64,000 nucleotides of DNA from Gonatopus flavifemur (lineage: Eukaryota > Arthropoda > Insecta > Hymenoptera > Dryinidae), in assembly GCA_018340375.1 (NCBI GenBank), contig JAFFJZ010000001.1, positions 67,076,001-67,140,000 of the forward strand, written 5' to 3'. A program made the position numbers and the translations under genes. Below, piece by piece: positions 35,001-46,952 of this stretch (its first letter is position 1; every line of letters starts with the position of its first letter). A model generated the notes under the pieces. That model was not told the origin of the DNA and made no database searches. It worked only from the letters and a program-made list of their open reading frames with translations.

Positions 35001-37095
35001 TTCATTCAAATGGGAAAATTTTATGTTTCAATTTGATGAAAAATTTTGTCGTTGAACTGAATTTTTTTCCATTGAAAAACATATTCATTAGAATGAGGGC
35101 AAAGAAAAATTTCTTTCAATCTGAAAAATGGAGTTCTCAGTGTACATAAAAGAACCTTCGTGGTTTGTAATTTTATGAGGAAAGTACTAAACTTCTTTAT
35201 AAAACTCCAAATGTTGACACTCCTGTTTTTTTTCCAAAAGTGCTAATCGTTGTGCTGTGTAGAGTAGTGGAACACAAGATTGAATATGATCCATAATGAT
35301 TGGAAGTTGAAAAAAAAAAAAGAACCCTTCTAACGAAAATTCCTTTGCCGAACCTCAGTGCCATCCAAGTGGAGAAAAATATTGAATCTAAACGACGACA
35401 TAGAAGGCCCTTGAACGAATTTTAATGAGCTTCGCCGATTTGAAAGTATCGCACTTGTCGATCGATCAGTATTTTTTATGCGAAGGGACGCACGTGACAA
35501 CATGACGATGAAAAAATTTACATACAACCGCCGTCGATGGCACAGGATAAATTTATCAAATTATTTGCATAGATTTTATTCGGTAGAAGGAAACGACATG
35601 TTGCCACGACGTTTGAAAAGGATCATACTGAGTATCGAAAAGTCATCGAATTCACATTAAGGCCAGAACATCGAAACACATTGTCCAAGTACATCTGCTG
35701 AAAAACGAGTTGCTTGACTCGCATGAGAAAATACCCTGAATCCTGGCAGTAATTGTACAAATACTGATATGAATTGCTGAATTTCGTTCATTTGAAATAT
35801 TTAGGTGCGATAGCTTTGAATTATGCTCTGTGAGTGAGTGACATGAGTATAATTATTTTGATCAAGAGGTAAAACCCAACGATGAGCGATCTTGAGAGAA
35901 TCGATTCTTTTTTATAGAATTTGTATCGAATTTTGTTGAAAATTATACGAAAGTCGATTAAAATTTGATAAATTTTTCATGCAAAAGAATCAATTCTGTC
36001 AAGATCGCGCATCTCTAGTGAAATCTATAATGTTCGATAACTAACGAACAAAGTTGATAAAAATAGCTATTCGAATAGGTATTTAAATCGCAAAATACAA
36101 AATAGGATTCAAAATAGATTTCCTAATTCAAATACAAACTGTAAATAGTTCCATCGATTTTATTTCAATGCAAAATATCGAATTGGATGTTCTTGAAGTT
36201 CGAACCATTCATAGAAACAAAGCGAAAATTTAAACTCATAAAATCTAATAAATCATCGGTTTTTATCTTCTCGAATTGACCCTTTGGAAGTGAAAACATT
36301 GTTCAAAGAATGTATCGCATGATTTTGGGACTTTAACAGCGATTTATTTCGTTATTTGACGACTAATTTGTTCCATTAAACGATTCAAATTTCAACAACA
36401 TCAAATCGGTACATTTAGATTTTGCATTTGAGTGGGTTACAAGAATCTATTTGAATGTTAAATGTGAAAATCGTATTTTCTATGTGAATAGGTATTTTAA
36501 ATATAGTCATCTCTGCAAACAAAAAGTGAATTACGTTGAACACACGATTGCAATGGTTTTGGAGATGTAAAAGGGTTGAAGTGTAGGGAGGACACACATT
36601 TATACGTAAAATATATACATGATGTATATATATTATGTAAAAAAAGGAGGCGAACACTCACTGATTTCGGGGTTCGTCTTCATATGATTCCTTTCCGATT
36701 CGTGCCAATGTATCTACGTAAAATTGCCCTGTAAATCCATCTGTTTTTGCAAATCAGCGTTCGGAACGCGATCAAGAATTATTCATTTGAGTTTATGTTC
36801 TTTCGCTTCCCTAAAAATCTGATGTTGCAGAAGTTTGAATCGTTCATTGACAAGAGTAGTTGATTGAATAATGAAATATTCAGCTGCTAAAAACCCGAAA
36901 TCTTGGCGTACATTCTTCGAACGATGTTCCCAGTTCCAAGCAGTGAATTCCCCACACAGCACCATAGTTCCCGAACAATTCATAAAGAATTCTTATTCAA
37001 CTGATTGTGTTCTTTATCAATTCTTTGAAAATTCTTCTGGGACCGAAGTGATCTATGGGTTTTAATTTTGCGAGTTTGAATTTGCGTTTTGTTCG
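32060..37095. other. Intergenic or 5' intronic region with scattered repeats
   Basis: No supported gene. Recognisable pieces are a foldback beginning CCCTGGTAAAAAATG at about 33726-33935, one arm-rich copy of the CACTGTAAA/AAATTC family near 34077-34230, and a left-truncated copy of the 41498 element near 34937-35142 ending CTCAGTG. The rest is unique AT-rich sequence. Confidence 0.5.
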
Positions 37096-37097
37096 TA

Positions 37098-37869
37098 CAT
37101 GGAGAAAAAGGTATCTTGAAAAATACTATAATATATCGATTTTTGGCGGTGGTCTAATCCGAGTCAAAATATTCACGTGAAGATACCTCTAAAAGTATCA
37201 TGATGGTTGAGACTTTCATGAAGAAGGTACCATACTTCTTCATAGAAGTCCAAGAAATTATGAGACTTTTAGAGGTTAGTTCAAGTAAATATTTTGACTC
37301 GGGTCAGACGAACGCCAAAAATCAAGGCATATTCTAAGGAAATTTAAGAACTAACCAAAGCGGAGGACACTCGATTTAAAACAAAAAAAAAACGCAAAGC
37401 ACTTGTGTGAAAAGTATATCTTGAATTATTAAATACTTCCTTAATTTTACTTTCGGCATGAAGTCTCATTTTTTCACAATGAATATCATTTCTGAAATCA
37501 CTATCCTCTTTGATATGAGGCGAAAGGCTTATTCTGTAACAGCCCTGGTTGAGAAAAACCATAGAATCTGACGAAATTCAATTTAATGGGATTTAGTCAA
37601 AATATTGTGCAAGATTCAATGAGATTTGGCGAGAATCAATCGGTTCGTTTAACCAGAGAGGGCAATATTGGGTACTCGATTTCAAAAAATAAAAAGGAAA
37701 ACATTTCACTAAAAATTAGGTAATTCTTTGAGAACGTAACCTCTTTCACGTTTTAGAACTGATCGTTTTTTTTTTAGAACTAACTTTTTGGTAAGAACTG
37801 ACCCTTATAATATGCCATGCCAAAAGTCCATAAATTATGGTATTTTTCAAGATATCTGTTTTCTCAGTG
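37098..37869. mobile_element. TA-flanked CATGG/CTCAGTG element with nested insert
   Basis: CATGGAGAAAAAGGTATCTT... at the left pairs with ...AAGATATCTGTTTTCTCAGTG at the right, with TA on both flanks. The arms include TCTTGAAAAATACTATAAT / ATTATGGTATTTTTCAAGA. A GGCATATT-family element (37326-37816) is inserted near the right arm. Confidence 0.75.
37326..37816. mobile_element. GGCATATTCTAAGG-family element, copy 1
   Basis: The ends GGCATATTCTAAGG and CCTTATAATATGCC are inverted repeats. The interior shares AGAACTAAcc.AA.CGG.GGACACTCGATTT and TGGTAAGAACTGACCCTTAT with the copy at 41878-42732, and more weakly with sequence at 60985-61215. Confidence 0.7.
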
Positions 37870-38017
37870 TATGAACTGTTCAAACTTCAAAAACATAAAA
37901 TCTCACTGAAACCCAAACCATTTTGATTTCGATGCAAATTCTGGATAAACAAATCGATGATAACATCCCCAGAAGAATGATTTATTCGAATATGAAGCTA
38001 CTGCACATTTTATTGCA

Positions 38018-38237
38018 CACTGTAAAGAAATTCCTGCTGAAAATTCAGGAAACGTGACTATAATTTTTTACAACCACTTTTCTCTGAATTTTTAGATAAA
38101 TTTTGCTGAAGTTTAAAAACTATGAATTTTCAGAATACGCTCCGAAATTCAGTTGAAGTTACTCAAAATTCAGTAGAATTTATCTAAAAAATTACAGTCA
38201 CATTTCCTGAATTTTCAGACAGAATTTTTTTACAGTG
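38018..38237. mobile_element. Foldback MITE, CACTGTAAA termini
   Basis: CACTGTAAAGAAATTCCTGC pairs with CAGAATTTTTTTACAGTG. Inner arms match through TGAAAATTCAGGAAACGTGAC. 220 bp, with a diverged relative near 34077-34230. Confidence 0.85.
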
Positions 38238-38426
38238 CATCCGATAAACTTCAACTTGATTCAAATAAATTTTATTTGAAATAATAGAAAAAATAAATTC
38301 GGATGAAATAAAGTTCTCATTTGATCCAATTAAAACTCTATTAGATTCATATTTAAATGGAACTTGAGTTGATTCAAATAAAGTTTAGTCAATCCAAATA
38401 AATCCAGGCATAAAATTTTTTCGGTG

Positions 38427-38776
38427 CACGGAGAGAAAAAATTTGCTGACGCAGCAAATCGAGGTATTATATATAGAATAACAAAATTTTTTGCTGACCT
38501 AGCTAAAAATTTGCTATAACAGCAATCGTGTTAGCTACGACAGCAATTTTTTAGCTGTGGCAGCAAAAAATGTTTGCTCCACCAGCAAATTTTCAGTATT
38601 ATATACAGAATAGCAAACAAATTTGGCTGGGATAGCACACATTTTTTGCTGCCACAGCTAAAAATTCGCTGTCACAGCTAACAAGATTGCTGTCACAGCA
38701 AAAAATTTGCTGCTCTGGCAAAAGGAACCCAGCAAAAGTAGATTTCGCTGCCACAGCGAGATCCTTTTTCTCCGTG
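38427..38776. mobile_element. CACGGAGAGAAAAA element built of AGCTAAAAATTCGCTG units
   Basis: Left CACGGAGAGAAAAAATTTGC and right GATCCTTTTTCTCCGTG. The interior is a series of GCTGCCACAGCTAAAAATT-like units and TATATACAGAATAGCAAA. Related degenerate copies occur near 10650-10790, 27940-28205, 28720-28930 and 59870-60110. TG flanks both ends. Confidence 0.8.
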
Positions 38777-39089
38777 TGTAAGAAGTAATTGAATGTCAAA
38801 CACTTCTCATTCACAATGAATGAGAATCATTCGGAATAAAGAACTCCTTTATATTTCTTCAACTTGCGTGAATCGAAAAATGAAGGACCGAAAGGCGAAG
38901 CTGGATTTTCATCCTTTGTTTCTCGCGAGTTGAAGAAGGATGAAGAAGTTCTCACTCCGTCACTCATTCTGAATCGGATTTGTTTGTAAATGTCTGATTA
39001 AAAAGTAGACATGGAACGAGAGATCGGCGATGCTGAATGAGAATTGACTTAGTAAAAAATTTTGTCAATCGGTGGTAATAAGTGTCTTT

Positions 39090-39845
39090 AAGCAGGGGTG
39101 CCTCGACTGATGCCAGCAGGAGCGACGAAACGGGTGTGGAACTTTGGTGTACTCCACACCTGCTAAGTAGGGCTCGCACGAGACTCGCGTCAAAGAAAGA
39201 TAAAATAGTTACCAATAATTATCCCAATCTCTTGAAATATCAAAATGATCAAGATAATTTGAGGGTACAAATGGAATCCACGGAATGGGGTGGAACCTTG
39301 ATCATTCAAACAAAATTAGCAGAGATATATGTCGAAGTATGCAACGAGACCTGCACCGAGATCGATACTAATTCCGAAACTGAGTAAATATCTTTGTTAT
39401 CCTCTGCGATGAAATCGGATTTCCATGTGATTTTGTTAAACCTTGGATAGAAGCTTGATTTCGTTTAAAATTTTGATGTCTCAAATATAGATCATTTTTC
39501 AATTTGAGACGAGAGTCTCGTGCGAAGCTTCACTGCTGAGAGAGAAGGTTTAGAACTCCATACCTGCTGAAATGCTGAATTTCCAAAATTTGTGAATAAA
39601 TTATTCTTCAACTTTGTTAAAATAAAATGTTTTGAACGAGTCTGCAATGAATCTGTCTATCGATAATTCGCTATCAATAGAATCCCCTCAATACAAAAGT
39701 GCATCGTACCTTCCCAATGGAATTGGATTAGAGATTTTAATATTTTCATTTCAACCACCCCCCCCCCCTCCCACCCTCTTACCGTCGGTCATCGCTTTTC
39801 AATTGAACTCCACACCTGTCGGAGTTACATTTCGCCGCCCTTGAA
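39090..39845. repeat. Degenerate inverted repeats with ACTCCACACCTG motifs
   Basis: CTCGCACGAGACTCGCG (about 39171) and GAGAGTCTCGTGCGAAG (about 39511) face each other. ACTCCACACCTGC, ACTCCATACCTGC and ACTCCACACCTGTCGG recur at 39152, 39554 and 39808. An 11-base C run lies at 39758-39768. The open frame here is best read as repeat-derived. Confidence 0.5.
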
Positions 39846-40793
39846 TGCCAGTAAACATATCGTGTCTTTCAGATATATTTTAGAAAGTCTTACACGTCAC
39901 TTCAAGTGGTCTTTTGAATGCCTTAAATTCTTCTGACGTTTAAAAAACATCTGAAATTGTTGCATGAGACATCTCGAATTTGTCATAAAGATATCGCAAG
40001 ACTCGGGTGAAAAAAATTAATTCTCGAACATGTATAGGAATTTTCACACAAAAATACATGAAAAAGATTGTTTTTATGGGATTTTTCCAAATATTTGTTT
40101 CCTATAAAAATTTGTAACACTGAGGTCAGATGGAAGAAAATCGAACGCCTATCATATCTCAAAAAATCTCAAGAATTGTAAAGACAAATACTTTTATTGA
40201 AGCTATAAGATAATTATCCCTGATTCTTCTATTCATAGAATGTTTATACAATACTCATAAAATATTCATTCGCTGCTTGGTTTGGGATTATTATTATTAT
40301 TCTAAAAATAAAAAAAATCGCCAGAATACTTTTATTAACCTTAACATACTTGAATTTTTCATATGAAATACCGCACACCTTGATGACTGTGTTATCTTAT
40401 ATCTTGTAAATCGTATCAGCACCCTATTTTATGCCTCACGGATTTATTTTTCTCGGCTCTCTTTTTATCGTCTACCGACCAACTGCCCGTGAAACCGTCG
40501 ATTAATTTTTTATGAGCTAGCGTACATAATGGTCGTAGTTACATGATGTGACTTTCGCCTGTAACATAAGGGTCGAATGCAATTAACGACTTCTTCATTA
40601 TTTACCATTAGCGATATCGATCATTCAACCGATCCGGCTTCTCAAAGTCGATCAGTTTTGGGAGAAAATGTTCATCTTGTAGAATTTCGATTCTTGTACG
40701 TCGATATCCTGTGTGGAGATTTTTCCAGGTGTTCTGTATTGAGTTTAAGTCCTGTATTGGCGGGTATTAGGTATCCAAATTTGGAATTACATA

Positions 40794-40873
40794 CACTGAA
40801 AAAACAGTGACGTAGTCCAGGGAAACAAGACAAAATTACGTGAATCTGGTTGTGGAAAGTTTTTTTCTGAGTG
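40794..40873. mobile_element. 80-bp TA-flanked mini-element
   Basis: CACTGAAAAAACAG at the left and GTTTTTTTCTGAGTG at the right, with TA on both sides. It is the shortest member of the CACNG class in the window. Confidence 0.6.
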
Positions 40874-41497
40874 TAGCCTTATTCACCGAGGGGCCTAAAA
40901 AGTTGTTACACTAAAAAAATACCAGGCTTGAGTCAACTGAATGTCGATTGAAATGATTGACCGAAGATTTACCTCAATCGATATTCAGCTCACTCGACCC
41001 TGCTGCGAAATTCGCCGTGTTCAAACGCTTCTGGAGTTGGCTTTAGTGTTCTCTGGTGAAAATCCAAAAGTGGAGGAAGCGGATATTGAAATAAATGAAA
41101 CGTGAAAAACCTTCCAATTTCCTCCTAAATTACGTTTAAGTGACTCTTTGTTACGCTTAGATGACTCTCCCCTTGCGTTTTCGTTGCGCTTCAACGCTTC
41201 ATTTTCACCAGGGGTTTTTGTTCTGAGTGTAATGATTATTCTGATTTTTCTGACTTAGGGACACCCTGAGCCAGACTGCATTACCAATGTTTCTCCCTGA
41301 TATGAAAATCTGTGTGCAACCAACTACAGTCCGCATAGAGCCTTGCCAGGCGTCCCGCATTCTCCTGAATATTCAAATTCAAATAACTGTGTACAACCCA
41401 CGTGGGGTGAATTCTCAACCAATCTGTTCCTTTGTCCCAAAAATCCTAGGGTGACCAATTTGAACCCATACAGAACTTCGTCATGCTCGAGAATGCA

Positions 41498-41653
41498 CAC
41501 TGAGAACCCGATTTAAAGAAAATTTCTTTGCCCTCAATCTGATAAATCTTGTCTTCAATGGAAAAGATATATTTCTGTTTCCATTGCAAAAATATTTATT
41601 AGAATGAGGGCAAAGGAAATTTTCTTCCAATCTAAGAAATTGGATACTCAGTG
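41498..41653. mobile_element. 156-bp foldback, CACTGAGAAC termini
   Basis: CACTGAGAACCCGATTTAAA pairs with the right end GGATACTCAGTG. The arms continue AAAATTTCTTTGCCCTCA / TGAGGGCAAAGGAAATTTT. A left-truncated relative lies near 34937-35142. Confidence 0.85.
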
Positions 41654-41877
41654 CAACATCAACATTCCATGAAGGATATCCAGATCTATTCCTTTGTTCA
41701 GAAGTCTATTTGTGATTTATGTGCAACTTGAACTATGATACATTCATCATCAAAAGAATCCATTCCATTCCAATTTCAACTAAATTTGTACGATAACGTT
41801 AAATTTATTTCACAATTTTAATTACCTCTATAAAACACTTTTTAAATCTGGAAAGGTGAATGGCCAGGGCATATTCT

Positions 41878-42732
41878 AAGGGAATTTAAGAACTAAACGA
41901 AACGGTGGACACTCGATTTCTAAAAAAAGAAAACATTTGTGGGACGAGTAGTTCTCGACTTATTTGATACTCCCTCAGTTTTACTTTTGGCGTAAAGTCT
42001 TATTTTCATATCATAGAAGTTTGAATCGTTTATGAAAATGAAAACGAAAATTCAAACTCACAGAATATGATGAATCATGGTTATTTATGTTATTGAATTA
42101 ACTCCTTGAGATTGAAAATATCGTTCAAAGAATGTGCTGCAAGATTTTGGATCTTCAACTACAATTGGGTCTGAGTTTATCGTTATTCGATTATTGATCC
42201 GTTCACTTCAGCAACACTGAGAGAAGAGGCATTTGGGAGTTCAGTAAACAGTACTATATTTGTTCTATGCCCGAATTCGCGAGATGTCATTCAATTCCCA
42301 AACGCTTAGGAATTGGATGACATGTCGCGAAGTTGGGCATAAATATTGTATTATATGATAACGGTTGCAGAAAACTCAGTAATGAAAAGCAAAATTTCAG
42401 GAAATGTTTCTTGAAGTTTCATGAAAGATCGCTGAAAGTTCAGTAATATTCAGATTCATCGAACGAATATAGTACTGTTTACTGAACTTCCAAATGCCTC
42501 TTCTCTCAGTGATCATTTATTTTTTTAGGATGAATATTACTCCTGAACCCGAGATACCCCTTGATAAGGGGGCAAAAGGCTCATACAGTGACAGGGCAAT
42601 ATTGAATACTCAATTTGAAAATAGATTTAAAAATTGGGTAATTTTTTAAAAACTAACCGTTTTTACATTCCAGAACTGATCGTTCTCTCTTGGAACTCAC
42701 TTCTTGGTAAGAACTGACCCTTATAGTATGCC
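41878..42732. mobile_element. GGCATATTCTAAG-family element, copy 2, with nested foldback
   Basis: Ends GGCATATTCTAAGGG and CCCTTATAGTATGCC. It shares GGTAAGAACTGACCCTTAT with copy 1. A separate foldback (42215-42511) lies inside, so this copy was present before that insertion. Confidence 0.7.
42215..42511. mobile_element. Foldback, CACTGAGAGAAGAGGCATTT termini, nested
   Basis: CACTGAGAGAAGAGGCATTT pairs with AAATGCCTCTTCTCTCAGTG, 297 bp. An inner hairpin ATGCCCGAATTCGCGAGATG / CATGTCGCGAAGTTGGGCAT lies within. Confidence 0.88.
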
Positions 42733-42739
42733 CTGCGAA

Positions 42740-43925
42740 TGGCGGGATAGGTTCTGTTTTACTGCTTAAAGACTGGATTCTTGCTCCAACAAAGTGAAAT
42801 TCCACTCTTCAGGCAGCCAGAAGGGAACCTATCTTTCCGTTCAAGTGGAATTCTAACTCTTCTAACATGCGATTAGTCGCATCTTTGTTACCAATCCCAG
42901 ATTCGCAAATGAACAGAGTGCACATCTATCCATACCCTTTTATAATTTTTCATTTACCTTTTTCATTGTTCGTGATATAAATTGAAAACTTCGCCATGCT
43001 TCTACCCATTCACTATTGTCGCCCCCCCCCCAACCCCTCCCCCCGAAAGTGCGTGTCTCGATAAAAGTTATAATTAAACAAAAGTGAAAGAAGGAGCAAG
43101 AAATCTGCGTGACCAAAATGGGATTCTTATGATACGTATGATCTTGTTACCCACACTAGCAGATGATAGCATGTTTTGATTCATCGTTCAACTTTTACTC
43201 GATTGAAGTAAGTTTCGGTGCATAGACAACAAGTTGGTCCCCGAACCCGATGATCAGCTTTAGAAGTGTACACGTGCCAACTTCACACGGCTATGACAGT
43301 GATTGCGTGACTCGGTCGACTTTACCGTGCACGATACACAAGCTAACATATGAACCCGGTATTTTATAATCTGCCAACATATGTGTTTATATACATATAC
43401 CGCGTGCTTTTTCAACCATACCGTCAATTACAGGACTGCCTCACTCGTTCAAGTATTACCGCTATAATGTTATCAAAAACAAAAATCGAACGATATTAAT
43501 CTACAATATATGCAACATACGGATATGATTCGAACGACGTTGGGATGTTCCAAGTCGAAAAGTCAATAAATCCCGATCTTGATCAGAATTCATATCACAT
43601 CGATGGATCAGAACATTTGCTTGAATGGAATTCAAACGAAATTTTTGGTTGATTGAATCAAGGACAAGGCCTTCTCCTTTGCGTGAATAGAAATTTTTTT
43701 GCGCTGTGAGAAATGTTTTTGTCAGGGTAGAATTAAAACTAATATCTAGTACCCGAGGATTCAAACAATTTTTGTTTGTAACAAGATGTTTCAGAACTTA
43801 TCAACAGCCCATCATATTTTAATTCGAAATCATAGCTAATTGAAATTTTTGAACTTCCAGCAAATCAGAATTCAGCAACTCTGAATTAATTGAAGACCCG
43901 AAACAAAGAATGAAAGAATAGTTCC
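42740..43925. other. Intergenic, no gene seen
   Basis: Largely unique sequence with a C-rich tract (43022-43044). No supported exon, RNA gene or clear foldback. Confidence 0.5.
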
Positions 43926-43934
43926 CCATGTGTG

Positions 43935-44705
43935 TATGGACCAAGGGCCCAATGATGGACCAAGCTTGGCACAAGACCTGCCGAGACTTGTCTTGAACAA
44001 TTTACCAAACATAGCCCAGGCTTGGGAATGATAAGCTCAGGACAAACTTGGATCAGTGGTTTTGCCAGGGCGGTCCAATTCAGTTACCGAGCATCAACCA
44101 ATGCTTCTTTGATCACAGATATGGATGAAAACTGTAATTGCTCATATCTGAAAAACGGCTGTTCATCTGGACGAATAATTCGAGGGTTTTTGGATCGATA
44201 TTAAGCCTTACAAAACGACAAAGTTTCATCAAAATCGATGGTCTTCAAAATGAGCCAGACATCTTAAAATTCTGTGAAGAGTTCTTCAAAATCAGTTGAT
44301 CTCCGTGTATGATTACATTTAAAAGTGTCCTATTACCATTAAGTAAAGTTTTATCCTCACTTTAATTATGGCAGGAAGATCGGGCCAGCCCTGGCCCGAT
44401 GGTTATCCCCAAGTCTTCAGCCATTGTAAATTGAAAATTTAGTCAATATTTATAACCATTATGCCGCTCATGTGGGGAATATTGGCACCATTGTCTCAAA
44501 GAATGCTCGATTTTGACACTTGTGCCAAGCTTGTATCAAATGTAGTGACCATTTCAAAAATATTAACAAATGTACCACGACTGACTATCCATTGGGAACA
44601 ACGGGACAATCATGGAACAATATTGGGCCAATTGTTCTTGAGGGAGGTTTGTTTCTGACACATGTGCCAACCTTGGGACAAGCTTGGGTTTTCTTCAGTC
44701 TTGGC
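43935..44705. repeat. CTTGGCACAAG / GGGACAAGCTTGGG repeat region
   Basis: Related motifs recur in both orientations: GACCAAGCTTGGCACAAG (about 43969), GCCCAGGCTTGGGAATG (44013), TTGTGCCAAGCTTG (44519) and CCTTGGGACAAGCTTGGG (44671). A perfect hairpin ATCGGGCCAG-CC-CTGGCCCGAT sits at 44379-44400. Confidence 0.5.
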
Positions 44706-45423
44706 AATACCTGCATGGGTCGATTTTTTTTCCACAGATCCACCGTTTTCCAACTTAGCGAATAGTGTCGAGCTCGAGTATGTGAAAAAAAATCTCAAAA
44801 CGCTCATATCTCAGAGATGAAGCTTCAATTCAAAATTTCCCAAATTGAAACTTATTGCATTTTGGATGTCAATTATGTTGCAGAAATCCAAATCATGAAT
44901 TCTGAAACACGCTTTATGTATAATACATGCCAAATTCCGTTTAAAAATACAAATGTCGGTAAATTATGTTCACACTCAGAGGAAAAAATAGTTGGGATTA
45001 CTATACTATACAATATCGATTGCAGGAATCACTATTTGGATTGGTTACGTTTACAATGGAATAGTTAGTATGAGCATCAATCAGCTAACTATCCCAGACA
45101 GCAAAAATAACCCGTTTGAATTCTTGAAGACTCCTTAATGAGTTCTTGGAACAGTCCCCGTTATGTCAGTGAAAATGAATTCAAAACAAATACATGTTGA
45201 ATGCCTGGAGAATTCTTCATGAACTCACAACATGAATTCTTTCTAAACAGTAAGTCGTTCATCAAGAATTCAATTTGAACTCAGAGTATTCATAATGAAT
45301 TCATGTTTACTGTCATAACGGGAGCTCTTCGTGGGGACTCTTTTGCTGCATGAGATTCATACATGGATAGACCGGGTCTATTAATATTTAGAAAGAATTT
45401 ATCAACATTTAGAAAAATGACCA

Positions 45424-45691
45424 CCCAGGTCGAAAAATTTGGACGGTTTTTGTCCTCATATTTCGTTTTTGGACTGATTTTGTCCTGATTGTTGAATAAG
45501 GCGGATAAAAACAGTACTTTTTCATGATTTTAAACTAAATTTCTCCTCAATCACTTTCATTCGTTGGAGGAGAAATCCAGACTGTAATCATGAAAGAATA
45601 CTGTTTTTGTCCACATTATTCAACAATCAGGACAAAATCAGTCCAAAAACGAAATATGAGGACAAAAACCGTCCAAATTCTTCGACTCGGG
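45424..45691. mobile_element. Foldback, CCCAGGTCGAAAAATTTGGA arms (copy 1)
   Basis: Long arms (GGTCGAAAAATTTGGACGG..., ...CCGTCCAAATTCTTCGACTC) pair for over 100 bp, with GTCCTGATTGTTGAATAA / TTATTCAACAATCAGGAC inside. A second copy lies at 60400-60666. Both lack coding potential. Confidence 0.88.
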
Positions 45692-45807
45692 CATCCATTT
45701 GGGGAAAAAGAGGATCGCTGAAAAATATTCGTAGTGAGTCTACCAAAAATTCGTCGTCAAAATATTAACAGTTGATAGTTTCATTAGTATTTTTCACAGT
45801 GAAACTA

Positions 45808-46028
45808 CACGGAGAGAAATTTGTAGTTAAATTTACTATGTTATCATTGTTCCCGAGGAACAGACTGAATTCTGTCGGATTTTACTATGAAGGGCATATT
45901 TTTACTATGGTACAACAATAGAATGCTGATCATATTTACTATGTTTTATGGGGGAACCCGTCATAGTTCAGTATGTTCCTCGGGAACAATAATAACATAG
46001 TAAATTTAACTGCAAATTTCTCTCCGTG
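45808..46028. mobile_element. 221-bp TA-flanked foldback, CACGGAGAGAAATTTG termini, insertion proven by empty site
   Basis: CACGGAGAGAAATTTGTAGT pairs with ACTGCAAATTTCTCTCCGTG. TA lies at 45806-45807 and 46029-46030. The related copy at 47230-47496 reads, on its reverse strand, GTGGAACTATCAATTG with a single TA at this position. The TA was therefore duplicated on insertion, as in Tc1/mariner-like transposition. Confidence 0.92.
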
Positions 46029-46601
46029 TATCAATTGTTGATACATTGACTGCGAATTTTCAGTAGACTCACTACGAATATTTTTCAGCGATCCTCGTTT
46101 TCCCTAAATTGACAGTCATTTTTCTAAATATTAATAAACTCTGTCTTTCCGTGTAGTTAAGTCCTTTCCTCACTATTACTATTAATATTTCCTATTCTTG
46201 TTTTCTCAGTGCAAGTGATGATTGATATATTTACTCATAGATTATCGTTGAAATGTTTAATTGATATACATGCTTACGCATTTCCACGGTAATTTTCTTT
46301 CATACGTATGGTCTCTCAAAACTATTATTTTCACATGTAAATCGAGAGAAAAAGCAGTAAAATATACATCTTGCGAAGTCAATATTCGGACGACTTCAAA
46401 GAATAGTTTGAGTTACCATAATTTTGGTTGATTTTACCGCGGGGAATATAAGATTTACATCAGCTATGGTATATCTCATATTCGCTGTTATAAAATCAAA
46501 TTCAATTATGATAGCTTGAACTATTTTTAAAATCGTCCAAATATCAACTTCTCTTTGCTCAGTGTAGTCAAAAAGTTTTTTCTATTTGTTTGTTCGTGCA
46601 G

Positions 46602-46817
46602 AAAATAAAAGAATTGGAATTAACTACTTCGGATGCGAGTATCACTCTCGGAACTCTTTCTCTTGTACTTGTAAAAGCCTCTCATCTTCGTCCTAACTTG
46701 GTCAATGTTTCAGGGAGAAGAGCAAGAAAAATCCACGGTAGAATCTACTGCAAGGTTGAATTCATTCGATTAGTTAAGAAGATAGTAGCGGCGTGGCAGC
46801 AGCAAAATCCTTTATGA
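46602..46817 (+). CDS. Unrecognised exon-like ORF (low confidence)
   Basis: A polypyrimidine tract and acceptor TTTGTTTGTTCGTGCAG lead into a frame open to TGA at 46815-46817: KIKELELTTSDASITLGTLS and so on to AAWQQQNPL. The block is richer in GC than its neighbours and free of foldbacks. A second possibility is a short exon after GTTTCAG at about 46712, which in another frame reads GEEQEKSTVESTA before AAG|GTTGAA. No domain is recognised and no partner exon is established, so this could be chance. Confidence 0.2.
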   Translation, partial: KIKELELTTSDASITLGTLSLVLVKASHLRPNLVNVSGRRARKIHGRIYCKVEFIRLVKKIVAAWQQQNPL

Positions 46818-46952
46818 GAAAGTACGGGTAAACGCTTCAACTTAATCAACATATCGCTCTATATTTTGATTGAATCGAAGCATTTCTCTGTAGTATGTCA
46901 TCAATGATTTGGCTGCTGTCACGCCGCTAGTATCACCTTCAGATAACGGGTA

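Larger units (their letters stand above)
45362..46153. mobile_element. TA-flanked CATGGATAGACCGGG element, loaded copy with two inserts
   Basis: Left CATGGATAGACCGGGTCTAT and right AATAAACTCTGTCTTTCCGTG, each with TA outside. It carries inserts 45424-45691 and 45808-46028. The copy at 47230-47496 lacks both, so the uninterrupted order can be read from it. Confidence 0.85.

Noticed and set aside
39082..39387. 101-codon ORF with Ser/Arg-rich start
   Set aside because: It overlaps inverted CTCCACACCTG and CTCGCACGAGACTC repeats, so it is repeat-derived.
43022..43044. Poly-C tracts as possible gap or adaptor artefact
   Set aside because: Interrupted by AA and T and flanked by normal sequence; similar homopolymers occur at 22208 and 39758, so treated as simple sequence.
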